55,973 bases of DNA from Anaerolinea sp. (lineage in GTDB: Bacteria > Chloroflexota > Anaerolineae > Anaerolineales > Villigracilaceae), in the NCBI GenBank assembly GCA_020049345.1, contig JAIFKY010000120.1:1-55973 (forward strand). The letters are read 5' to 3'. The notes beneath the pieces were generated by a model. That model did no database searches. It was not told the DNA's origin and saw only the letters and a list, made by a program, of their open reading frames with translations. This document shows positions 45,841 to 54,177 of the stretch, one piece after another (positions within the stretch are counted from its first letter, which is position 1; each line of letters starts with the position of its first letter). A program made the translations under genes and the position numbers.

Positions 45841-48800
45841 CAAGTTATTCAAGGACATTACTCCTGAAGAGAGCGATTCATCAAAGCCAAGGGAGCACAT
45901 AAAGTCTTCAACAGAGCCGATTCAGCCAGCGGAATCTTTGAGCGCCTCAAGCTCGCACCCGACACCTGTACAGAAAAAAGCTGATGCATCTCCCTCCCCC
46001 AAACCGATCAAACATCACACATCAGTACTGGTACCTCCTGAACCGGTCATCACACAAGATACCGAAAATTCCACGCAAGCCTATGCCGTAAATATTCAAA
46101 CCGGCTATCAAGACTGGGCAACACTGCGCGTCATTGATGAGACAAATCAACGTGAATGGACTCCAGATGAAGAACTGCTTGTAAAACAGGTATCCGACCA
46201 ATTATCACTGGCTCTTGAAAACGCGCGTTTGTTTCAAGAAGCACAGGAACGTGCCGAAGAGCTTTCCCTCATCAACCGCGTCGTCAGCACATTAACCGAT
46301 GCAACCAACTTACAGACAGCCCTCCAGGCTGTCGTTCAAGAAATTGTTGAAGCGTTCCCTGTCACCCGTGGCGCAATTGCCCTTCTGGATGAAAACAAAC
46401 AAAACTTTAGCGTAATCGCCGAGCACTCAAAGAAAAAAGGTGACGCCAGCGCCATTGGACTCAAAATTCCACTGCAAGGAAACCTTGCAACTGAAACTGT
46501 AATTTCAACCCGAAAACCTTATATTCTGGATGATGCGTCAAACAACCCAGCCAACCCGCCCATCGTTCAAGCAGAATTCCGCCGGCTGGGAATTATTCAT
46601 GCTGTTATTTTCCCTATTATTATTAACGATCTAGTGATCGGAACACTAGGCGTGGATATGCTCGAAGGAGACACGCGACTTACTTCAAGCCAAATTGACC
46701 TGCTGGAAACAACCCTGCCTCCGATCTCAGCCGCCATCAGCCGTCTGCGCGCCGAAGAAGCGCTGGCAAGATCCGAAACAGATTTACGCACCCTATTTTC
46801 ATCCATGGAAGACGTTGTGTTGGTTGTTGATAAAGACGGGCGTTACGTACGCATCGCCCCCACAAACCCATCACGCCTTGTACGCCCACCGGAAGAATTA
46901 GTGGGGCAACTCATGCACGATGTGCTGCCAAAAGAAACAGCGGATCGTTTTGTTTCTGCCATTCAACAAACGTTAAATGGAACTGAAACGGTGAAATTGG
47001 AATACGACCTGCCTGTTGGAAATGAAACCTACTGGTTCCTGGCAAACCTTTCCAAACTTGATGAAGGCAATGTGTTCTGGGTGGCGCGTGACATCACCGA
47101 GCGAAAAAGATCAGAAGAGGCAATCAGACGCCGCAACGAATATCTCGCTGTTTCTGCCGAAATTGGAAAACTGGTCACGTCCACACTGGACCTAAACTCG
47201 ATCTTTGCGCGAACTGTAAATCTGATCAACGAAAGGTTTCACTTTTATCACGCCGGCATATTTATTGTAGAAGAAACCGGCTTTAACGCCACCTTGCGCG
47301 AAGCAACTGGTGAAGCCGGCGCAGAAATGAAAGAGAGAAAGCACACGCTTCAGGTTAACGAAAAATCTATCGTAGGCAAAGTGACACTGGACGGGCAATC
47401 CGTAATCGTAAATGACGTCATGGCAGATCCTTTGCATAAATTTAACCCATTACTGCCCGAGACACGCGCAGAAGCCGCAATTCCTCTAAAAATTGGAAAC
47501 CGCGTTATTGGCGCAATTGATATTCAGTCAAAAACTGCCGGCTCATTTACAGAAGATGAAATCATCGTACTGCAAACACTTGCAGACCAGGTGGCGGTTG
47601 CCATTGATAATGCGCGATCCTTTGAACTCTCTCAACAAGCCGTAATGGAAATGCGCGAAATCGATCGTCTAAAAAGCCAGTTCCTGGCAAACATGAGCCA
47701 TGAATTACGCACTCCTCTCAATTCGATTATTGGCTTCTCACGCGTAATCATAAAAGGAATTGACGGCCCTGTCACAGAACTGCAACAACAAGACCTGACC
47801 GCCATCTACAATTCAGGTCAACACCTGCTTGGACTTATCAATGACGTTCTCGATCTCTCGAAGATTGAAGCAGGCAAGATGGAACTAGCCTTCGACGAAG
47901 TGAATATCGCCGACATAACCAGCAGCGTCCTCTCCACCATGAGCGGACTTATTAAAGACAAGCCGATTCAGATGAAGCGCATCATCGAGCCAAACCTGCC
48001 AACAGCCCGCGCAGACGCGATCCGCATCCGTCAGGTCATGATCAACCTGCTCTCCAACGCCTCCAAATTTACAGACGAAGGCGATATCCTTGTGGAAGTT
48101 GGACTCAAGGCTGGACTCACTGGGCGCAATGAATTGAGAGTGAGCGTGACCGACACCGGACCTGGTATCGCCAAACAAGATCAAACAAAACTCTTTCAAG
48201 CCTTCTCGCAAGTGGATGACTCGCCGACCCGCAAAACGGGCGGCACAGGTCTTGGTCTCTCCATTTGTCAACACATCATTAACATGCACGGGGGCAGAAT
48301 TTGGGTCGAAAGTGATCTTGGCAAGGGAAGCACATTCCACTTCACCTTGCCGCTCTTCCGCAAGGAAAAAGAAAATGAATCCGCCTCCGGCTCCAATAAA
48401 GTCATCCTTGCAATTGATGACGACCCTCAGGTTATTGGGTTATACGAACGTTATCTGCAACCACAAGGGTATCAAGTTATCCCATTATCGGACCCAACAC
48501 ACGCAGTTGAACGCGTAAAACAAATAAAACCCTTTGCTGTAACATTAGACATTATGATGCCCGGCATTGACGGCTGGCAAGTTCTGGATAGTTTGAAGGG
48601 CGACCCTGACACTCGCAACTACCCTGTTATCATCTGTAGCATCGTTGAAGACTTGGAAAAAGGATTCAACCTTGGGGCAACAGACTACCTGGTAAAACCC
48701 ATTCTGGAAGATGATCTTGTCAACGCCCTGGATCGACTAAACGCAGACGGATCAATCCGCGATGTGCTTGTCGTGGATGATAATCCCGACGACCTGCGCC

Positions 48801-49150
48801 TGATCGGAAAAATTTTGACCGACGATGGCAGATACAAAGCCACGCTTGCTGAAGGCGGACGCATTGGGTGGGACATCATCTCCTCAGGCAAACCACCACA
48901 CGCTGTCATCCTGGACCTTTTCATGCCTGAAATAGATGGCTTTAAGATATTAGAGAACATGCAGGCATCTCAAACCCTGCGCGAGATTCCCGTAATTGTC
49001 ATTAGCGGCATGGATCTTTCAGCAGAACAAAAAGATCAATTAAATGAATTCGGTCAACGGCTGTTGTTATCAAAAAGTTCTTTCAACGAAAAAGAATTAC
49101 TTACATCCATTCAGCGTTCACTTGAACGGGTTCATACAAAGAATAAATAG
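45806..49150 (+). CDS. Soluble hybrid histidine kinase: half-GAF, GAF, PAS, GAF, HisKA, HATPase, REC, REC
   Basis: HisKA FLANMSHELRTPLNSIIGFS; HATPase MINLLSNASKFT, DTGPGIAKQDQTKLFQAFSQVD, GGTGLGLSICQHI; receivers VILAIDDDPQV...LDIMMPGIDG...VKP and VLVVDDNPDD...LDLFMPEIDG. No TM segment seen. ATG 45806 behind AGGAG preferred over TTG 45800. Confidence 0.93.
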   Translation: MSKKPKINKRLDKLFKDITPEESDSSKPREHIKSSTEPIQPAESLSASSSHPTPVQKKADASPSPKPIKHHTSVLVPPEPVITQDTENSTQAYAVNIQTGYQDWATLRVIDETNQREWTPDEELLVKQVSDQLSLALENARLFQEAQERAEELSLINRVVSTLTDATNLQTALQAVVQEIVEAFPVTRGAIALLDENKQNFSVIAEHSKKKGDASAIGLKIPLQGNLATETVISTRKPYILDDASNNPANPPIVQAEFRRLGIIHAVIFPIIINDLVIGTLGVDMLEGDTRLTSSQIDLLETTLPPISAAISRLRAEEALARSETDLRTLFSSMEDVVLVVDKDGRYVRIAPTNPSRLVRPPEELVGQLMHDVLPKETADRFVSAIQQTLNGTETVKLEYDLPVGNETYWFLANLSKLDEGNVFWVARDITERKRSEEAIRRRNEYLAVSAEIGKLVTSTLDLNSIFARTVNLINERFHFYHAGIFIVEETGFNATLREATGEAGAEMKERKHTLQVNEKSIVGKVTLDGQSVIVNDVMADPLHKFNPLLPETRAEAAIPLKIGNRVIGAIDIQSKTAGSFTEDEIIVLQTLADQVAVAIDNARSFELSQQAVMEMREIDRLKSQFLANMSHELRTPLNSIIGFSRVIIKGIDGPVTELQQQDLTAIYNSGQHLLGLINDVLDLSKIEAGKMELAFDEVNIADITSSVLSTMSGLIKDKPIQMKRIIEPNLPTARADAIRIRQVMINLLSNASKFTDEGDILVEVGLKAGLTGRNELRVSVTDTGPGIAKQDQTKLFQAFSQVDDSPTRKTGGTGLGLSICQHIINMHGGRIWVESDLGKGSTFHFTLPLFRKEKENESASGSNKVILAIDDDPQVIGLYERYLQPQGYQVIPLSDPTHAVERVKQIKPFAVTLDIMMPGIDGWQVLDSLKGDPDTRNYPVIICSIVEDLEKGFNLGATDYLVKPILEDDLVNALDRLNADGSIRDVLVVDDNPDDLRLIGKILTDDGRYKATLAEGGRIGWDIISSGKPPHAVILDLFMPEIDGFKILENMQASQTLREIPVIVISGMDLSAEQKDQLNEFGQRLLLSKSSFNEKELLTSIQRSLERVHTKNK

Positions 49151-49170
49151 GAGTTGGTATCACCATCACC

Positions 49171-50823
49171 GTGTCATTTATCATCAAATGTATTGATTGT
49201 GGGCATAATGCGCCGTACTACCCCACATCCACCACATGCCCAAAGTGCAACAGCCAGTGGCGTGAAGCGGAGTACGACTACGAAATCATTGCGAAAACCC
49301 TGCCAGCCAAACTGGTAAGCCGCCCCTTTGATCTTTGGCGTTATCGCGAATTATTACCCGTGCGTAACCCAAATATTAGTTTATCGCTGGGTGAAGGAGG
49401 AACGCCGCTCATTCGCGCAGTAAACCTCGGCATGATGCTGGGCTGCCCCAACATCTACATCAAAGACGAACGACAAGGTCCCACATCCTCATTCAAAGAC
49501 AGGCAGGCCTCAGTGACCATTGCCGCACTAAAAGAAGCGGGGATCACAGAAATGGTTGCGGCATCCACGGGCAATGTGGCAATCTCCTACTCGGCGTACG
49601 CATCCCGCGCCGGGATGAAACTGTGGGCTTTCGTCACCAGCCTTGTGCCTGCGATGAAAATGCGTGAAATCGCATTGTATGGAAGTCAGGTGATCAAAAT
49701 CACCGGCTCCTACGACCAATGCAAAAAAGTTGCCGCCGAATTTGCCCATCAGCGCCATTTATATCAAGACATGGGCGCGCGCACAATCACTTCAATTGAA
49801 GCAATGAAGACAATTGCATTTGAAATTGCAGAACAACTAACCGCCATTCAAGGACCCGATACAAACGCGCCCTGGCGCACACCCGATTGGTATGTGCAAG
49901 CCATTAGCGGCGGCATGGGACCCATTGGCGTTTACAAAGGCTTCCGTGAGATGAAACAAATGGGATGGGTTGAGCGCATACCTGCATTCGCGCCCATTCA
50001 AGCCGAAGGTTGCGCCCCCATGGTGGATAGTTGGAAAAAAGGATTGGAAAAAGCAGAGCCGGTAACCTCTCCCAAGACCCGCATCGAAACACTTGCCACA
50101 GGCGACCCTGGCCGCTCCTATGAATTCCTGCGGGAATATGTAAACAGCACGCATGGCGCCTTTGAAAGCGTTAGTGATGAAGACGCATTTCGCGCCATGC
50201 ACGTCCTGGCAAAAATGGAAGGCATCTCAGCCGAACCCGCCGCCGCAGTAGCCTTCGCCGGTCTATTCAAGTTAATTCGCGCAGGCATCATTAAACCAAG
50301 CGATACGGTTGTCGTGAATTGCACAGGGCACACCATGCCGGCTGAAGCAGGCGTTCTTGGCGATAATTGGTCTCGTGACGTAAAAATTACCACCAGTGAA
50401 GAAACCCCACAGGAAGGTTTACTCTCAGCGCTCAGGCAGGTTGCGCCAGAACGCTTCCCCAAGATTGCCATTGTCGAAGACACCACCGAGGCGCGCCGCC
50501 TCATCCGCCGTATTCTGCAATCACAGGGTAGTTTCACCATTTTAGAAGCAAGCAACGGACGCGAAGGACTCGAGTTAATTCAACGTGAACTGCCAGACCT
50601 GGTCATCCTGGATTTAATGATGCCGGAAATGGACGGATTTACAGTAATCGAAGCATTGCGCGCAAAACCCGAAACAGCCACCATCCCTGTAATTGTCGCA
50701 ACGGCAAAAGAACTTACAACCGACGAAAAAAGCAGACTCAACGGACAGATTCAATCGCTCATGCAAAAAGGCGACTTTCTTAACGACGAATTCCTTGAAG
50801 AAGTTAAAGCATTAATAAAATAA
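49171..50823 (+). CDS. Threonine synthase with C-terminal receiver (REC) domain fusion
   Basis: Zn-ribbon IKCIDCGHNAPYYPTSTTCPKCNS; PLP-enzyme GPTSSFKDRQASVTIAALKEAG, AASTGNVAISYSAYASRAGM, ISGGMGPIGVYKGF, CTGHTMP; C-terminus KIAIVEDTTEARRLIRRIL...DLVILDLMMPEMDGF...IVATAKE...QKGDF. Confidence 0.93.
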   Translation: MSFIIKCIDCGHNAPYYPTSTTCPKCNSQWREAEYDYEIIAKTLPAKLVSRPFDLWRYRELLPVRNPNISLSLGEGGTPLIRAVNLGMMLGCPNIYIKDERQGPTSSFKDRQASVTIAALKEAGITEMVAASTGNVAISYSAYASRAGMKLWAFVTSLVPAMKMREIALYGSQVIKITGSYDQCKKVAAEFAHQRHLYQDMGARTITSIEAMKTIAFEIAEQLTAIQGPDTNAPWRTPDWYVQAISGGMGPIGVYKGFREMKQMGWVERIPAFAPIQAEGCAPMVDSWKKGLEKAEPVTSPKTRIETLATGDPGRSYEFLREYVNSTHGAFESVSDEDAFRAMHVLAKMEGISAEPAAAVAFAGLFKLIRAGIIKPSDTVVVNCTGHTMPAEAGVLGDNWSRDVKITTSEETPQEGLLSALRQVAPERFPKIAIVEDTTEARRLIRRILQSQGSFTILEASNGREGLELIQRELPDLVILDLMMPEMDGFTVIEALRAKPETATIPVIVATAKELTTDEKSRLNGQIQSLMQKGDFLNDEFLEEVKALIK

Positions 50824-50865
50824 CCTGCCCTCCCCTTCCTTTTATTGATTTTAAAGGTGGTATCT

Positions 50866-51813
50866 TTGCAAAAAAAACAAACGGCTGGAATTCTTGCAGC
50901 ATTCAGTTCAGCGGTATTTCTCGGGTTTGCGCCTGTTTTCGGGAAATTAGCAATCACGCTGGGATTCACGCCGTTTGCGGTTGTAGCGTTGCGTACCGGT
51001 TTCGCCGCAGGTATTCTCCTGTTGGCAATTGCAATATTCTATCCACAGTATCTTTACATTTTTCCGGTAGGCTTGGTTGGGTGCGCTCTTGCAGGCGCAA
51101 TCAATGGCTTCGGCTCCCTCTTGTACTATCTGGCATTGCAAAGGCTTGATGCCAGCGTCGGTCAATTACTTTATTCACTTTACCCATTCTTCGTCGCACT
51201 CTGGTTAATTCTCGACCATCAACCTCCAAGCCGTCTCACTCTCTTTCGCGTGGGGCTGGCCACAATTGCAGTCCTACTCCTCACAAGCGTCCCAAAAAAT
51301 TCAGTAGACCTAACTGGCGTGCTGATGATGATCGGAGCGGCGGTTTTATACGCCATGCACCTGCCCATCAATCAACGTGTGCTTTACGAAGTCCCTGCGC
51401 CAACCGTAGCCCTTTACACGCTACTCTCCATGAGCGCAGTTGTCATCCCCGCATATTTGCTGTTTGACCGCGCCTGGCCGCTACACAATGTCCCTTGGTG
51501 GCCAGTGGCAGGGCTAACCTTCGTAACCATTTTTTCAAGGATCGCGCTTTTTTTGGGCGTAAAAAAGATCGGCGGAATGCAAACAGCATTATTAGGACTC
51601 GCCGAACTTTTGATTGCGATCATCTTTAGCCACATCTGGCTTGGCGAAAACCTGACTCTGCTCCAATGGCTGGGCGCAGCGGGACTCGGCTTTAGCCTGA
51701 TCCTGGTTATGTTCGAAGATGCAGCGGCTCCGACACATAGCGGAAGAACCGGCTGGCTCTCATGGATTCGCGCGCCCGGTTTGCCAAAGGACATCTTTGG
51801 TCCCTACGAATAA
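50866..51813 (+). CDS. EamA/DMT-family transporter
   Basis: About ten TM segments; GFAPVFGKLAITLGFTPFAVVALR; C-terminal AELLIAIIFSHIWLGENLTLLQWLGAAGLGFSLILV. TTG 50866 behind AAAGGTGG preferred. Confidence 0.85.
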   Translation: MQKKQTAGILAAFSSAVFLGFAPVFGKLAITLGFTPFAVVALRTGFAAGILLLAIAIFYPQYLYIFPVGLVGCALAGAINGFGSLLYYLALQRLDASVGQLLYSLYPFFVALWLILDHQPPSRLTLFRVGLATIAVLLLTSVPKNSVDLTGVLMMIGAAVLYAMHLPINQRVLYEVPAPTVALYTLLSMSAVVIPAYLLFDRAWPLHNVPWWPVAGLTFVTIFSRIALFLGVKKIGGMQTALLGLAELLIAIIFSHIWLGENLTLLQWLGAAGLGFSLILVMFEDAAAPTHSGRTGWLSWIRAPGLPKDIFGPYE

Positions 51814-51821
51814 TTTTTGAC

Positions 51822-51857
51822 AATAAAAAAACCGCCTGTCACGGCGGTTTTTTTATT
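51822..51857. terminator. Bidirectional terminator between convergent transporter and response regulator genes
   Basis: AATAAAAAAACCGCC / GGCGGTTTTTTTATT perfect 15-bp stem. Confidence 0.88.
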
Positions 51858-51860
51858 CCA

Positions 51861-52598
51861 CTACTTATTTCCTTCGTACAAATACCCTGTGCCGCGCACG
51901 CTAACAACCCGCTCAGACAACGATGGAAACTGCTCCAATTTATGGCGTAAACGGCTAACCAGCGGACGCAATATCTCAGGCGCTTCACGCTGCGATGTAT
52001 CGTAACCCTGAACCAATAAAACCAACTCGCGATGAGAAAATACCCGCCCTTCATTTTCTATCAAAATTCTCAGCAACCGCCCTTCTGCGGGGGTAAGGTG
52101 CTCCACTTTATTTTTATGCTTTATCTGGCGGCGGGAAAGATCAACAGAGGTGCCATCTTTGAGCGAAAAAACCTCCACAGCCTCGTCCACATCATTGCCG
52201 GCGGCAGTGTTGTTCACCACACGCGATCTTGTAGAACGGCGAGTAAGCCCTTTCTTTACGCTTGCCAAAATTTGGGTAGGGGAAGCCGGTTTTAGCAAAT
52301 AATCATGGATGCGTAAGCGCAACGCCTGAATGGCGGTTTCTGTTGAACCAAAAGCAGTGAGCAGAATTACTTCTGTTTCAGGCGATATTTGATTAACCAC
52401 CTGAACCACTTCCAAGCCATCCATGCCGGGCATACGCAGATCCACGATCATCAGATCTATCGGATGCGTGCGGACATATTCGACTGCCGCCTGACCATTG
52501 GGAGCAGACGCCACGTTGTGCCCTTCCAGTTTAAGAATATCCGTCAAAGATTGGCGCGCAACGGGTTCATCATCAACCACCAAAATACTGGACTTCAT
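51861..52598 (-). CDS. Response regulator: REC plus winged-helix DNA-binding domain (OmpR/PhoB-like)
   Basis: ILVVDDEPVARQSLTDILKLEGH, DLMIVDLRMPGMDGLE, LLKPASP; C-terminal LTPAEGRLLRILIENEGRVFSHRELVLLVQGYD...LVSRLRHKLE...VRGTGYLYE. Start refined to ATG at 52598. Confidence 0.92.
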   Translation of the reverse strand: MKSSILVVDDEPVARQSLTDILKLEGHNVASAPNGQAAVEYVRTHPIDLMIVDLRMPGMDGLEVVQVVNQISPETEVILLTAFGSTETAIQALRLRIHDYLLKPASPTQILASVKKGLTRRSTRSRVVNNTAAGNDVDEAVEVFSLKDGTSVDLSRRQIKHKNKVEHLTPAEGRLLRILIENEGRVFSHRELVLLVQGYDTSQREAPEILRPLVSRLRHKLEQFPSLSERVVSVRGTGYLYEGNK

Positions 52599-52600
52599 TG

Positions 52601-54175
52601 TTATCCTCCTGTCGGTAAAAATATACGAAAACAAGCGCCGGGGCCGCGCTCGGGCAACAATTCCAATGTGCCTCCGTGCGCGGTAATTATATTGTAACTC
52701 ACTGTCAGTCCCAAGCCAGTACCTCCATCTTTTGTGCTGAAAAATGGTTCAAAAATATTAGGCTGTTTTTCCGGAGGTATTCCACTGCCTTGATCTTGAA
52801 ACATAATTTCAATGCCGCCTTTTAAAGGGCGGGTTGCAATGTTCAACACTCCGCCATCGGGCATTGCGTCCACGGCGTTCAAAATCAAATTGATGAATAC
52901 CTGCTGGATCTGACTTCCCACCGCCTTGATGGTCGGAATTGTTCCAAGGAAGTCAACAATTATTTTCACATTTGATTCTGAAAGTTGCTTGGACATTAAG
53001 TTTAATATATATTGGAGCATCTCTGCAAGATCAACTTTTTCAAGCGAGGTTGCGCCAGGTCGGTAGAAATCCAACATGCGGCGGACTGTAAGTATTAAGC
53101 GTTCCAGTTCTGTGCGGGCGAGATCAAAATATTCTTTGCGCTTTTCCTGTGGCAAGTCTTCACGCCCTGCAAGATGCAGACAGTTTTGAACAGCCTGTAA
53201 TGGGTTGTTTACTTCGTGCGCAATGGATGCGCTTAGCCGTCCAGCGGCGGCCATTTTTTCGGCCTGAAGCAATGCCTTTTGAGATTCTTCCACCTTGCGG
53301 ACATAATCCAATTGTTCGGCGTAGAGACGCGCATTTTCCAGCGCTGCGGCGGCCTGACGCGCAAGGATCTGAAATAATTCCAGGTCAGATTCGCGAAACG
53401 GGGGTTGATCAACATCTCGCGCGGCATACAATACCATACGCATGTTTGGGCGGAGAATCGGTACAAGAATCGCCGCGCCAAGTTTCAGCCCAGAGAGAAG
53501 CGTTTTTAGGGTTGCGTCTCCAGGTCCGGCGGCGTTGATCAGCATGGGGTTGGAGGATGCGTCCACGCGGGCAATCAAATCGAAAAACTTTTTTGGGGGT
53601 TCTTTGCCGCGTGAAGCCAGCAAGGAAAAACCTTTGGCGTCTGTGTTTTGTTGATAACATGCGGCGTGCGCGCATTGCAGGTGTCCGCAAATGGCGTTGA
53701 TGATGAGATCGAGCAGGGGTTCGCGGCGCGTTTCAGAAAGCAAAGATTCGGTGACAGAAAAGAGCGGGCGCAATGCTTGAGTGCGCGCGGCGTCGCGTTT
53801 TTGCTGGCTGTCTGCGAGTGCAAGTTTGACCGCGTCAATCAATTCACTGCCTTTGCCAAACGGCTTGAGGATCAGCCCGTCCACTCCTTGCCTGAGGGCG
53901 CGGATAGCGGTTTCAACTGTGCCATGACCAGTCATAATCAACATGGCGGCATCAGGCTGAAGGCGTTGCGCATGTTGAATGACTTCGAAGCCATCCACTT
54001 CGGGCATGCGGATGTCAACCAGCAAGAGATCGATCTTGTTCTCTTTGAGGTAGCCAATGGCTTTATGTGGATCGGTTTGAGTTTCAACCTTGTAGCCGGC
54101 ACGTGTAAGAAGGCGACTGCACAAAAGCGCAATGCCGGGTTCATCATCAACAACAAATACGAAGGGCGTTTCCAT
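52601..54175 (-). CDS. Histidine kinase: REC-GAF-HisKA-HATPase
   Basis: VFVVDDEPGIALLCSRLL...LLVDIRMPEVDGF; HisKA GRLSASIAHEVNNPLQAVQNCLHLA; HATPase INLILNAVDAMPDGG, DQGSGIPPEKQPNIFEPFFSTKDGGTGLGLTVSYNII. Confidence 0.93.
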   Translation of the reverse strand: METPFVFVVDDEPGIALLCSRLLTRAGYKVETQTDPHKAIGYLKENKIDLLLVDIRMPEVDGFEVIQHAQRLQPDAAMLIMTGHGTVETAIRALRQGVDGLILKPFGKGSELIDAVKLALADSQQKRDAARTQALRPLFSVTESLLSETRREPLLDLIINAICGHLQCAHAACYQQNTDAKGFSLLASRGKEPPKKFFDLIARVDASSNPMLINAAGPGDATLKTLLSGLKLGAAILVPILRPNMRMVLYAARDVDQPPFRESDLELFQILARQAAAALENARLYAEQLDYVRKVEESQKALLQAEKMAAAGRLSASIAHEVNNPLQAVQNCLHLAGREDLPQEKRKEYFDLARTELERLILTVRRMLDFYRPGATSLEKVDLAEMLQYILNLMSKQLSESNVKIIVDFLGTIPTIKAVGSQIQQVFINLILNAVDAMPDGGVLNIATRPLKGGIEIMFQDQGSGIPPEKQPNIFEPFFSTKDGGTGLGLTVSYNIITAHGGTLELLPERGPGACFRIFLPTGG

Positions 54176-54177
54176 GA

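Noticed and set aside
47885-48340. 151-aa minus-strand ORF inside the hybrid kinase
   Set aside because: Overlaps the HATPase coding region; no independent support.
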